64,000 bases of DNA from an uncultured Alphaproteobacteria bacterium (GTDB taxonomy: Bacteria > Pseudomonadota > Alphaproteobacteria > HIMB59 > GCA-002718135): positions 135,982-199,981 of the forward strand of contig CACIXR010000003.1 of NCBI GenBank assembly GCA_902590695.1, read 5' to 3'. Below the pieces are notes generated by a model. The model was not told the DNA's origin. It ran no database searches and saw nothing but the letters and a program-made list of their open reading frames with translations. Position numbers and translations under genes: made by a program. Every line of letters begins with the position of its first letter. Position 1 is the stretch's first letter. Below are positions 44,290-52,292 of the stretch, in pieces.

Positions 44290-44307
44290 TATTCAAGATT
44301 TTGAATA
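44290..44307. promoter_or_regulatory. Candidate LacI-family operator (TATTCA-N6-TGAATA)
   Basis: A perfect palindrome TATTCA-AGATTT-TGAATA (8-base arms when the flanking bases 44289 and 44308 are included) lies 20 bases upstream of the LacI gene start and about 90 bases upstream of the divergent binding-protein gene. The same 6+6 palindrome recurs at 46937 and 51137, and at 51117 with a 7-base spacer, which suggests one regulator for all these promoters. Confidence 0.7.
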
Positions 44308-44327
44308 TTGAAATGGGGGGATAATTC

Positions 44328-45326
44328 ATGACTTTTAAAAAGACTGCGACATCACAGGACGTAGCAAAACTAGCAGGAGTATCTCAATCAGCTGTTTCTA
44401 GATGTTTTACAAAAGGTGCTAGCATTTCTAGTAGAACAAAATTGAGAGTCTTGGAAGCAGCTAGGAAATTAAAATATAAAGCACCTAATATAACTTCTAA
44501 TTCAATATCTAATGATGATAGCGGATTAGTTGCTGTCATTTTACCTTACGTTACAAGCAGATATTATCCAGAAGTTTTAATAGAGTTACATGAAGCACTA
44601 AGGAATGGAGGCTTTAGAATTTTATTAATTACAACTGATGATGGAGAGGAATTAGATGAAAAATTAATACAGCCATACTTAAAAGAAAAACTCATTGCAA
44701 TAATATCAGCAACAAAACCTACTGATAAATTTGTCGAAGATTGCAATCAAAAAAGAATACAATTTATTGCTTATAATAGAAGTTGGAATATACCAACGAT
44801 AAGTTCTGTTGCATGTGATCATCGTAACGGAGGAGAATTAGTTGCAGAATATTTTACAAAGAAAAATCATAAAAATATTGGCCTGATTGAAGGGCCAAAA
44901 GGATCTTTTGTAAGTGATGAGCGATGCAAAGGTTTTAAAAATTATCTTAAAAATAATAAAAAAATTAAATTAAATATTGAAAAAGGTTTTTTTACTTACG
45001 AAGGTGGATATCAAGCAACAGAAAAAGTTTTCAATAAAAAGATAAGTGCAATATTTTGTGCTGATGACACAATGGCATTCGGATGCTTAGATTATATTAA
45101 AAAAAATACTTCATTAAAAACACCTTCTCAATTAGAAATTATTGGTTATGACGATATATCAATGTCAGCTTGGGGATCATATAACCTTACAACTGTCAGA
45201 CAACCCATTAGACAAATGTCAAAAATAGCAACTCAATTAATAAATGAATATATTAAAGATCCAGATTTTGAACCTATAAATCATATTGTACAGGGAAGAC
45301 TTATAAAAAGAAAAACTACAAAATAA
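44328..45326 (+). CDS. LacI-family transcriptional regulator
   Basis: This 332-residue DNA-binding regulator has an N-terminal helix-turn-helix ATSQDVAKLAGVSQSAVSRCF, a hinge region (EAARKLKYKAP) and a type 1 periplasmic-binding-like sugar-sensing domain (VAVILPYVTSRYYPEVL; ending GYDDISMSAWGSYNLTT). A GGGGGGA stretch upstream is the likely ribosome site. It is divergent from the ABC transporter and one base from the end of the first SnoaL-like gene. A palindrome shared with the SnoaL-cluster promoters lies in its own upstream region. It probably represses the transporter and the SnoaL cluster until a sugar-like inducer binds. Confidence 0.92.
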   Translation: MTFKKTATSQDVAKLAGVSQSAVSRCFTKGASISSRTKLRVLEAARKLKYKAPNITSNSISNDDSGLVAVILPYVTSRYYPEVLIELHEALRNGGFRILLITTDDGEELDEKLIQPYLKEKLIAIISATKPTDKFVEDCNQKRIQFIAYNRSWNIPTISSVACDHRNGGELVAEYFTKKNHKNIGLIEGPKGSFVSDERCKGFKNYLKNNKKIKLNIEKGFFTYEGGYQATEKVFNKKISAIFCADDTMAFGCLDYIKKNTSLKTPSQLEIIGYDDISMSAWGSYNLTTVRQPIRQMSKIATQLINEYIKDPDFEPINHIVQGRLIKRKTTK

Positions 45327-45327
45327 T

Positions 45328-45747
45328 TTACTTAAATTTTAATCCCATCTGTTCGAAGACACCATGATTATCTACCATAACGTAATTATCTAAAAATTTT
45401 CCATCTTTAATGGTCCAAAAATCTGAAAATTGCATTTTGATAGATTTCCCTGTTGGCTCCACTCCAAGATATGTTCCACTATGTGTGCCAGTAAGAAATC
45501 CCGTTGCACTAATCCACTCACCTTCAGCAACCACAATATCATTTTTTACATGATAATCTGGAAATGCTTCATAAAAAGGTTTTAGAACTTTATATTTAAA
45601 ATTTTCTATACCATGAATATCACCAAAACCTGGAGGACCGTGCCAAACCATATCATCATGCCAGTACTTATGTTGTGCTTCTAGATCTTGAGCATTAAGT
45701 GCATCATACATATCAGCTAATAATTTTTTACTTTCATCTAAAGTCAT
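45328..45747 (-). CDS. SnoaL/NTF2-like protein (single domain)
   Basis: This 139-residue protein has the cone-shaped NTF2-like fold of SnoaL polyketide cyclases and related ester cyclases. It begins with a helix (MTLDESKKLLADMYDALNAQ) and carries YWHDDMVWHGPPGFG, a motif shared in form with the second domains of the paralogues at 46991 and 51193. PTGKSIKMQFSDFW and a C-terminal V-x-x-Q/E-x-x-G-type tail follow. It overlaps the upstream two-domain gene by 4 bases. The fold is clear but the reaction is unknown; members may be enzymes or binding proteins. Confidence 0.8.
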   Translation of the reverse strand: MTLDESKKLLADMYDALNAQDLEAQHKYWHDDMVWHGPPGFGDIHGIENFKYKVLKPFYEAFPDYHVKNDIVVAEGEWISATGFLTGTHSGTYLGVEPTGKSIKMQFSDFWTIKDGKFLDNYVMVDNHGVFEQMGLKFK

Positions 45748-46883
45748 TTTTTATCTCCTAAAATTTGCATTAGTATTGCAAGCTCATTAAAACCCGTCCA
45801 CTCTTTAATAATTTTATTATTTTTAATTTCCCATTGAGTGATTCCCCACAAATACACTTCTCTATTAGATGGTTGACCATATGAGCCATTACCTTTATGA
45901 GTTCCTACAGCACCCCAACGAACCGATACTAAATATCCGTCTTTTGTATTTCCCATCCAGTATAAATCTTCAATACTAAGTGCAAGATCAGGAAACGAAG
46001 CTAAAAGTGAAATTATAAATTTTCTTAATTGCAAAACTCCTTTAAATTTACGACCAGTTGAACCTTCAAATTCTACCTTATTCGAGTATGCTTTATTTAT
46101 TGCAGAAAAGTTTCGTCTATTCCAAATTGTATCATAAACTGCATGAACAAACTCTCTTACATTTGTAATTTTATCTGGAATATCAAAACTAATTGGTTTT
46201 AATTTAGTAATATTTCTTGTTGGTTTAGAGTTTTTAAAATGAGGGGCATAGGGTCCTGCAATTCCCTCATCGACAAGTTGCTGGGCAACCTGATTTAAAT
46301 CTAATCCGAGTTGTTTAATTAAACCTGCTGTATCGTAGACAACATTTTCGTAATAAATTTCATTATTTTTTGCTACACAATTAGCAATACAAAATAATCT
46401 TACTTTTTTACCAGTTGGTTTGGAAAATTTGCTAAATCCAGTATTTGTTCCAGTAATAATTGTTCTATGCGAAGTATGAAAACTTGCATTTTCATCTCCT
46501 GCCCAAATAACTTCATCTGCAAATAATCGAATATCTGGAAAGGCGTTGTTTGTGTGTACAGTATCAGCTACAATTTTTTCAGATCCAGATTGTAAACCAA
46601 ATTCATCCCAAACTCTGCAATCTTTACTGTAGGTATCATAGATGTAGCCAATATTTTTTTCTTCCCAGATTTGATATGTAATCCTTACAATATAATCGAT
46701 TATATTTTTATACTGATCCTCAAACCCCTTCATTGATTGATGTTTAAGTTTTTTTGGTTTTGGATTTAATGACTTTGCTGTTCCTCCACCTCCATATGCT
46801 TTTAATGAAATATCATAACTCTTAGGCATATGATGATCTTGAAGGGCTTCTGGTCTTTTATCTGTAATTTTATTAAATTTCAT
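45744..46883 (-). CDS. Two-domain SnoaL/NTF2-like protein
   Basis: This 379-residue protein contains two tandem SnoaL-like domains. The first (about 55-210) includes ITYQIWEEKNIGYIYDTYSK, HRTIITGTNTG and VYDTAGLIKQLG. The second (about 235-375) includes VYDTIWNRRNF, FPDLALSIEDLYWMG and GITQWEIKNNKI. An N-terminal extension of about 50 residues precedes the first domain. It is a clear paralogue of the protein at 49128-50120 (shared MKGF, DYI, ITYQIWE and SHR motifs). It is divergent from another SnoaL-like gene across a region with two palindromes. Confidence 0.8.
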   Translation of the reverse strand: MKFNKITDKRPEALQDHHMPKSYDISLKAYGGGGTAKSLNPKPKKLKHQSMKGFEDQYKNIIDYIVRITYQIWEEKNIGYIYDTYSKDCRVWDEFGLQSGSEKIVADTVHTNNAFPDIRLFADEVIWAGDENASFHTSHRTIITGTNTGFSKFSKPTGKKVRLFCIANCVAKNNEIYYENVVYDTAGLIKQLGLDLNQVAQQLVDEGIAGPYAPHFKNSKPTRNITKLKPISFDIPDKITNVREFVHAVYDTIWNRRNFSAINKAYSNKVEFEGSTGRKFKGVLQLRKFIISLLASFPDLALSIEDLYWMGNTKDGYLVSVRWGAVGTHKGNGSYGQPSNREVYLWGITQWEIKNNKIIKEWTGFNELAILMQILGDKK

Positions 46884-46916
46884 AATTTGTATTTGTAATG
46901 AGATACATTTAAAAAT

Positions 46917-46954
46917 ATTTCAAAGCAATGAAATTTTATTCAAAAAAATGAATA
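46917..46954. promoter_or_regulatory. Tandem operator pair in divergent SnoaL promoter region
   Basis: Two palindromes with 20-base phasing lie almost exactly midway between divergent start codons. They are ATTTCA-AAGCAA-TGAAAT at 46917-46934 and TATTCA-AAAAAA-TGAATA at 46937-46954. The second is identical in its arms to sites at 44290 and 51137. The layout fits cooperative binding of one dimeric repressor controlling both genes. Confidence 0.7.
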
Positions 46955-46990
46955 TTGTCTTTTTTAGTTTATTAATATAATCAAAATGGA

Positions 46991-47995
46991 ATGACTGATC
47001 TCCAAGCAGAAAAAAAATTAGTATTAGATTATTTCAATGAAATAGATAGTTGCAACATTGATTCATTATCTGAAGTTATATCCAAATACACATTAGAAGA
47101 TTTTAGTATGAAATGTACTCACCCATTCAACGAACTAGGTAGTATAGATCTTGTTGCTAATAATCTTTGGAAACCAATTAAAGATTCATTTTCACCTATA
47201 CAACGTCGATTAGATATTTTTTATGCTGGGATAAATTCACTAGATAAAAATAAAAGTAAATGGATCTCCAGTATGGGTCATTTCATGGGTGTTTTCAATA
47301 AGCCGTTTATAAGCCTTAAACCAAATAATAAATCAATTTTATTAAGATTTGCAGAATTTTACAAAGTGGAAAATAACAAAATTACTGAAGGAGCTATTTT
47401 TTTAGATGTAATGAATTTAATGCAGCAACTAGGTCTTTCTATAATGCCTGAATCTACGGGTCTCGTTTGTGTAACACCTGGACCAATGAATCATAAAGGT
47501 TTAAAATTTGATATTTCTAATGAAAGTGAAAGTAAAAAAACATTAGATTTAATACATAGAATGCGCGATCGGCTTGTTAAAGGGTCCAAAATGCAATCTT
47601 ATAAAGAAGAATTAGAATTAGATTGGCATAATGACATGATTTGGTGGGGACCGGGAGGTATAGGAGCTTCATATACTATTGATGGTTATCAAAAAGGTCA
47701 CACAAAACCATTTCAAGATGGTTTAGAGTTTGTTCGTTTCAATGGACACATACTTAGTAGCTCTGAAGATGATATTGGAGGTTGGTTTGGTTGGCCAAAT
47801 TTAATTATGAAACCTAAAGGAGAATATTTAGGTTTAACAAATGCAAGTAATATTGAATCAGAAATGAGAGTTGTAGATTTATATCGAAGAGATGGAGATA
47901 AATTAGCTGAAAATTGGATCTTTATTGATCATTTACATTTTTTAAAAAAACTAGGCGTAGATCTTTTAGAAAGAGCAAAATTTTTAAATCAGTAA
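46991..47995 (+). CDS. Two-domain SnoaL/NTF2-like protein
   Basis: This 334-residue protein has two SnoaL-like domains. The first (about 1-150) has SMGHFMGVFNKPF and VMNLMQQLGLS. The second (about 185-330) carries DWHNDMIWWGPGGIGASY and ends in FIDHLHFLKKLGVDLLE. The W-x-G-P-x-G-x-G motif is shared with the proteins at 45328 and 51193, defining a subfamily distinct from the 45744/49128 pair. It converges on the MetE-like gene with no space between stop codons. No biochemical role is known to me. Confidence 0.78.
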   Translation: MTDLQAEKKLVLDYFNEIDSCNIDSLSEVISKYTLEDFSMKCTHPFNELGSIDLVANNLWKPIKDSFSPIQRRLDIFYAGINSLDKNKSKWISSMGHFMGVFNKPFISLKPNNKSILLRFAEFYKVENNKITEGAIFLDVMNLMQQLGLSIMPESTGLVCVTPGPMNHKGLKFDISNESESKKTLDLIHRMRDRLVKGSKMQSYKEELELDWHNDMIWWGPGGIGASYTIDGYQKGHTKPFQDGLEFVRFNGHILSSSEDDIGGWFGWPNLIMKPKGEYLGLTNASNIESEMRVVDLYRRDGDKLAENWIFIDHLHFLKKLGVDLLERAKFLNQ

Positions 47996-49123
47996 TTAGA
48001 TAACTTTTGAAGCAAGTTTAGTACCTTCAACTAATGCATGAAGCTTTTCATAACAAATTTTTTCATCAATTTTTCCAAAACCAGCAAATGTACTAAAACC
48101 ACAATCTGTCCCTGCCATTAATTGATCTTTTGGAATTACTGTAGAAAACTGAATTAATCTATCTGCTACAACTTCTGGATGTTCAACAAAATTAGATGTT
48201 GAATCAATTACGCCAGGTACTAAAACTTTATCTTTTGGTAACTTTATATCTTGAAAAACTTTCCATTCATGTGCGTGCCTAGGATTAGAAGACTCAATTA
48301 GAAAGTATTTTATCTTTGATTTCAAAATTATAGGTAATATTTTCTCTAGAGCAATATCGTGTGTGTGGGGTCCTTCATAATTGCCCCAACATATATGCAT
48401 TCTAGTTTGTTCAATATCAACATTAGATAATGCTGAGTTCAGACATTCAATTTGTAGTTCTGCACGTTTAATAAATTCATCCTCAGATAAATTTTTGAAA
48501 TTCATGTGTCTTGCTAAAGCAAGGTCTGGGCAATCTAGCTGAACATGAATATTTGATTTTGTTATAACCTCATATTCTTTAGCCATAATATTAGATAATT
48601 TATCCAAATATTCATCTTCGGTACTATAAAATTTATTTGGCATAAAAACATTTATGACACCAGGTGATGCTGAGTTCATAAATGCATGTCGGTGATTAAG
48701 CTTATCAAGTGAATTTTTAAAATTATTTATATCCTTTAGAAGAGAAGTTTCATCTTTTACTTTTAATTCGTTTGTACAACAAGGTCTGGTATAAGTTGGT
48801 GTACCACCACTTTTAGCTATCTTTTCTTTGTATTCTGGAAAATCATCAAGATCAGCAGGTGCTCTTCTTTCGCTTTCACCCGAGAACCCATCAATTCTGT
48901 CTTTAATATATGTAGCGTAGCTAATTTTACTCATCTCCCCATCACTGACAAAATCAATTCCAACATCAAGTTGTCTCTTAACAACACTTTCCACGTTATT
49001 TTTTAATACTTCATCAAAACTACTTTTACTAAATTTCTCTCCTTTATCTTTTGCAAATAAAAAATCTGAAAGTTCTTTTGATCTAGGAAGGCTTCCAACA
49101 TGTGTTGTCAAAATATTAGACAT
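47996..49123 (-). CDS. MetE-like zinc-dependent methyltransferase-family protein
   Basis: This 375-residue protein corresponds to the C-terminal catalytic domain of cobalamin-independent methionine synthase. It starts ILTTHVGSLPRSKEL, and has VDIGIDFVSDGEM-like DVGIDFVSDGEMSK, zinc motifs MHICWGNYEG (His-x-Cys) and AGTDCGFSTF, and an acidic position in LIESSNPRH between them. It is in a minus-strand operon behind a bicupin and a two-domain SnoaL-like gene (4-base gap). It belongs to a different branch from the MetE-like protein at 34118. It may move a methyl or other group on the cluster's substrate; that is inference. Confidence 0.8.
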   Translation of the reverse strand: MSNILTTHVGSLPRSKELSDFLFAKDKGEKFSKSSFDEVLKNNVESVVKRQLDVGIDFVSDGEMSKISYATYIKDRIDGFSGESERRAPADLDDFPEYKEKIAKSGGTPTYTRPCCTNELKVKDETSLLKDINNFKNSLDKLNHRHAFMNSASPGVINVFMPNKFYSTEDEYLDKLSNIMAKEYEVITKSNIHVQLDCPDLALARHMNFKNLSEDEFIKRAELQIECLNSALSNVDIEQTRMHICWGNYEGPHTHDIALEKILPIILKSKIKYFLIESSNPRHAHEWKVFQDIKLPKDKVLVPGVIDSTSNFVEHPEVVADRLIQFSTVIPKDQLMAGTDCGFSTFAGFGKIDEKICYEKLHALVEGTKLASKVI

Positions 49124-49127
49124 TAAA

Positions 49128-50120
49128 TTAACCTGTTTTTAATAAAATCTGTTTCCAGATCATAGTTTCATCATAGAGAACCCATTCATTTTTAATACCT
49201 CTTTCTCCAAATTCAACATGATTAATACCCATTATATAAATTTTCGAATTAGACGCTTTCCCAAAAAGTCGATCCCCTTCATGTTTACCTACCATAGACC
49301 ATCGAACTGAAGCTTTTTTAGGTTCATATTTTTCTTCAGTAAAAGCAATGTGCTCGACTGAGAACAATGCGTTAGGAAAAGCATCTCTTAATTGTTTCCA
49401 AAATTTTATTACCTCATCTCTACCATGGTGAGTATTTCCCCCTGGTTGAAATTGCTGTATGGCTCTGTCATAATTATCATTTATTGTTTTCTCTAAATTA
49501 ATGTTCATAATAGAAGTTAAGATATTTGCATATAATTCTCCAATGTTACCAGATGCTAATGTAGGAGATTTATAAATTGATTTAACAGGTGTGTTTTCAT
49601 CAAAGGGTTTACTAGCTTTTTCAGGACCACCTTCATCTTTAATAAGATTGCTTGCAAATTTCTTCGGATCAATTCCAATTTGTCTCACAATTGCTCCTTG
49701 ATCTCTCACAAGCCACTCATCATAAACTTGATTATTCATGCATGCACAATCAGCAATAGTTCGGTAATATAGTTTTTTTCCTGTTGCTTTCCCATACATC
49801 CCATTAACAGAATGAGTAGAGGTTGATAAAATACGATGTGATGAAAAATATCCCTCATCATCATTTCCTGTCCAAATTACATCTTCACCTAAAAGTGTTC
49901 TGTCAGGAAATAGTTTTTTACTAGCATAGGTGCTTTCAATTACTGGGTCTGCACCATAAATTACTCCAGATGGAGATCTTGTAGGTGTGGGGAGGCTTAC
50001 ATTTGGAGTATCAGCATAATAATCTCTTATTGCTTCAACATCATTGTTTTCCCAAATTTGATATGTTATCTTTAAAATATAATCAGGAAAATCTTTGAAT
50101 TGTTTATCAAATCCTTTCAT
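49128..50120 (-). CDS. Two-domain SnoaL/NTF2-like protein
   Basis: This 330-residue protein has two tandem SnoaL-like domains. It is a paralogue of the 45744-46883 product: MKGFDKQFKDFPDYILKITYQIWE matches its first domain start, and SSHRILSTSTHS and VRDQGAIVRQIGID recur at equivalent places. The second domain includes FRDAFPNALFSVEHI-like LRDAFPNALFSVEHIAF and IMGINHVEF. It lies 9 bases after the cupin gene and 4 bases before the MetE-like gene, so all three are one operon. Confidence 0.8.
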   Translation of the reverse strand: MKGFDKQFKDFPDYILKITYQIWENNDVEAIRDYYADTPNVSLPTPTRSPSGVIYGADPVIESTYASKKLFPDRTLLGEDVIWTGNDDEGYFSSHRILSTSTHSVNGMYGKATGKKLYYRTIADCACMNNQVYDEWLVRDQGAIVRQIGIDPKKFASNLIKDEGGPEKASKPFDENTPVKSIYKSPTLASGNIGELYANILTSIMNINLEKTINDNYDRAIQQFQPGGNTHHGRDEVIKFWKQLRDAFPNALFSVEHIAFTEEKYEPKKASVRWSMVGKHEGDRLFGKASNSKIYIMGINHVEFGERGIKNEWVLYDETMIWKQILLKTG

Positions 50121-50129
50121 TTAATTTAT

Positions 50130-51101
50130 TTAATTAGTTTGCCGTATTATAAATAAATTACCATCATGATCACTTATCTGCCTGATTGAACGTAGTGAAT
50201 TTTTTGGTACTGAAAAGGTATCTTTTTCTTTAATTACTACTTTATCTCCATCACAATCTATTTCCCATTCGCCAGATAAACAATGATACACTTCTGATTT
50301 CTCTAGTTTGTATTCATGTATATGAGCACTCTTACCGTTCAGAAGTGAAAGGCTAAAACCTGTTGCATGCGGTATATTTGGAGAAAAAGATTTATCATGA
50401 ATTTGAAACTGATCAATATAGTTAATAATTTTATTAGATTGATAGTGATCATCATCAACAAAGTATTTATCTTTATCATTGAATCGAATAACAAATTTTT
50501 CTATATCTTCTGAAGAGTAATGATCGAAACTCTCTAATTCATTATCTTTTAGTGGTTGAATAATTTTAGTCTCATCTGTTATTTTCTGTTTCTCTGTGTC
50601 GATTAAAGAATTATCATTCATTAATACCATGCCAGATTCTTTAGCATCTTTTAAAAGTTTAGGCGTCCAAGTAATTACACCTGGATCATTTTCACCTAAA
50701 ACAACAAACATTAGCGCTTCTTCATCACTTACATTTTGAAAACCTCTGAACATATTTGTAGGAAAAGAAGCAATATCACCTTTTTTTAGGATTACTTCTC
50801 CCTCTGTGCCGTCAACGCCCCAATAAAAACGCCAAGCACCTGAATGAATGATAAAAACTTCTGCAGTTGTATGACTATGTAAACCAGAACCATTCATTGG
50901 AGCAGCGCTTACTGCACCAATATTAAAACCATGTTCTTCTGCGATTTTAACATTTTGTTTAGCATCTTCACTGACACCAGGACCTATTACTGAATAATTT
51001 TTTCTATCTTGATGGCCTTTTAGTTTTCCCTCAACAAATGGTATATTACTGGGAATAAGTTCATCGAATTTGGCTAATCTAGATGTAATATTAATTGACA
51101 T
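50130..51101 (-). CDS. Bicupin-domain protein
   Basis: This 323-residue protein has two cupin barrels. The N-terminal one contains GSGLHSHTTAEVFIIHSGAWRFYWG with a metal-binding His-x-His pattern and GDIASFPTNMFRGFQN. The C-terminal one contains SAHIHEYKLEKSEVYHCLSGEWE and DTFSVPKNSLRSIRQ. This architecture resembles quercetin- or gentisate-dioxygenase-like cupins, but members also act as isomerases or binding proteins. It is the first gene of the cupin-SnoaL-MetE operon and lies next to a pair of shared palindromes. The reaction is unknown. Confidence 0.85.
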   Translation of the reverse strand: MSINITSRLAKFDELIPSNIPFVEGKLKGHQDRKNYSVIGPGVSEDAKQNVKIAEEHGFNIGAVSAAPMNGSGLHSHTTAEVFIIHSGAWRFYWGVDGTEGEVILKKGDIASFPTNMFRGFQNVSDEEALMFVVLGENDPGVITWTPKLLKDAKESGMVLMNDNSLIDTEKQKITDETKIIQPLKDNELESFDHYSSEDIEKFVIRFNDKDKYFVDDDHYQSNKIINYIDQFQIHDKSFSPNIPHATGFSLSLLNGKSAHIHEYKLEKSEVYHCLSGEWEIDCDGDKVVIKEKDTFSVPKNSLRSIRQISDHDGNLFIIRQTN

Positions 51102-51116
51102 ATTGTAATGATCTTT

Positions 51117-51154
51117 TATTCATTTTTTTTGAATATTATTCAAAATAATGAATA
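51117..51154. promoter_or_regulatory. Tandem operator pair in divergent cupin/SnoaL promoter region
   Basis: Two palindromes with 20-base phasing lie between divergent genes: TATTCA-N7-TGAATA at 51117-51135 and TATTCA-AAATAA-TGAATA at 51137-51154. The spacing and total length (38 bases) match the pair at 46917-46954. This is strong evidence that both divergent promoters belong to one regulon. Confidence 0.72.
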
Positions 51155-51192
51155 AATCAATTATTATTTAACAATAGTGTTATAAAATTATT

Positions 51193-52290
51193 ATGGCAAA
51201 TAAAATACAAAACTTTGATACAGGTGAGAAAGATAATTCAAATATAATTCATTTAGATCTTGATCCAAAGATAAATATTGAAAACAAAATATATTTTAAA
51301 AATTTATTAAAAAAAATTGCCGAGTGCTCTTTAGATGATTTAGAGGAAAATCTTGAAAATCTATATAACGTGGATGCTGAGTTTAATGGCTTTCATCCAA
51401 TTAATGAAATTAAGGGAATTGAAGAAATAAAAAATAAATATTTAATACCTCTAAAAAAAGCATTCCCCGATCTTGAAAGAAGAAATAATCTAGTAATTGG
51501 TGGTGCATTTAGAGATAAAGTTTTTGTTTCGTTTATTAGTCATTTAACTGGAACTTTCAAAAATGAATGGTTGGGCGTAAGGCCGACTAACAAAACAATT
51601 TATCTTAGAACATGTGAAGCACATCAGATTACAAATAATAAAATAATAAAATCCTATACATTAATTGATACTGTAGATTTTATCCGTCAGGCTGGATATT
51701 GGCCTATAAATAAATCTCTTGGAGTAGAAGGGATGTGGCCTAGTCCAATCACAGGTGATGGAGAAAATAATCAAAATTTAGATAAGGAACTGTCTCTTCA
51801 ATCTTTAAATCAAGATTTAACAATGCAAAGAAGTTTAAATATTAAACCTGAGACTGAACCAGGTCTATCAAAAGATCAAATACGGGAGAAATTAATTAAT
51901 CATCCTCAGCAAGATTATTGGCATCCAAAAATGATGTGGTATGGACCAAGTGGTATAGGCACAGCAAGAGGTTTAGATGGTTTTGTTGATCATCACCAAC
52001 TCCCATTTAGACTTACATTCAAGGATAGAGATTATTGGAAAATCGGTCATTATATTGAAATTGGAGATGGAAATTATTCTATGACTGGTGGCTGGCATAG
52101 TATTCAGTGTGTTCATGGATCAAGTGATTGGCTAGGATATGAACCAACTCAAAAAAAAATAACAATGAGAGTCATGGATTTTTATTTACATCATGAAGGG
52201 CTGATTAGAGAGAATTGGGTACCAATCGATATAGCACACATATTAGATCAAATAGGCATTGATATATTTAAATTAATTCATAAAAAATAA
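51193..52290 (+). CDS. Two-domain SnoaL/NTF2-like protein
   Basis: This 365-residue protein has two SnoaL-like domains joined by a linker (about 190-235). The first includes FPDLERRNNLVIGG and HLTGTFKNEWLGVRPTNK. The second begins near HPKMMWYGPSGIGTARG, the W-x-G-P-x-G-x-G motif shared with the proteins at 45328 and 46991, and ends in PIDIAHILDQIGID. It is the first gene of a two-gene plus-strand operon with the HisD-family dehydrogenase, 2 bases apart. The pairing suggests that one product feeds the other. Confidence 0.8.
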   Translation: MANKIQNFDTGEKDNSNIIHLDLDPKINIENKIYFKNLLKKIAECSLDDLEENLENLYNVDAEFNGFHPINEIKGIEEIKNKYLIPLKKAFPDLERRNNLVIGGAFRDKVFVSFISHLTGTFKNEWLGVRPTNKTIYLRTCEAHQITNNKIIKSYTLIDTVDFIRQAGYWPINKSLGVEGMWPSPITGDGENNQNLDKELSLQSLNQDLTMQRSLNIKPETEPGLSKDQIREKLINHPQQDYWHPKMMWYGPSGIGTARGLDGFVDHHQLPFRLTFKDRDYWKIGHYIEIGDGNYSMTGGWHSIQCVHGSSDWLGYEPTQKKITMRVMDFYLHHEGLIRENWVPIDIAHILDQIGIDIFKLIHKK

Positions 52291-52292
52291 TT

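Noticed and set aside
46943..46948. Poly-A spacer at 46943-46948 as a simple A-tract only
   Set aside because: It is the spacer of a palindrome with arms identical to those at two other promoters, so an operator explains it better than chance A-richness.
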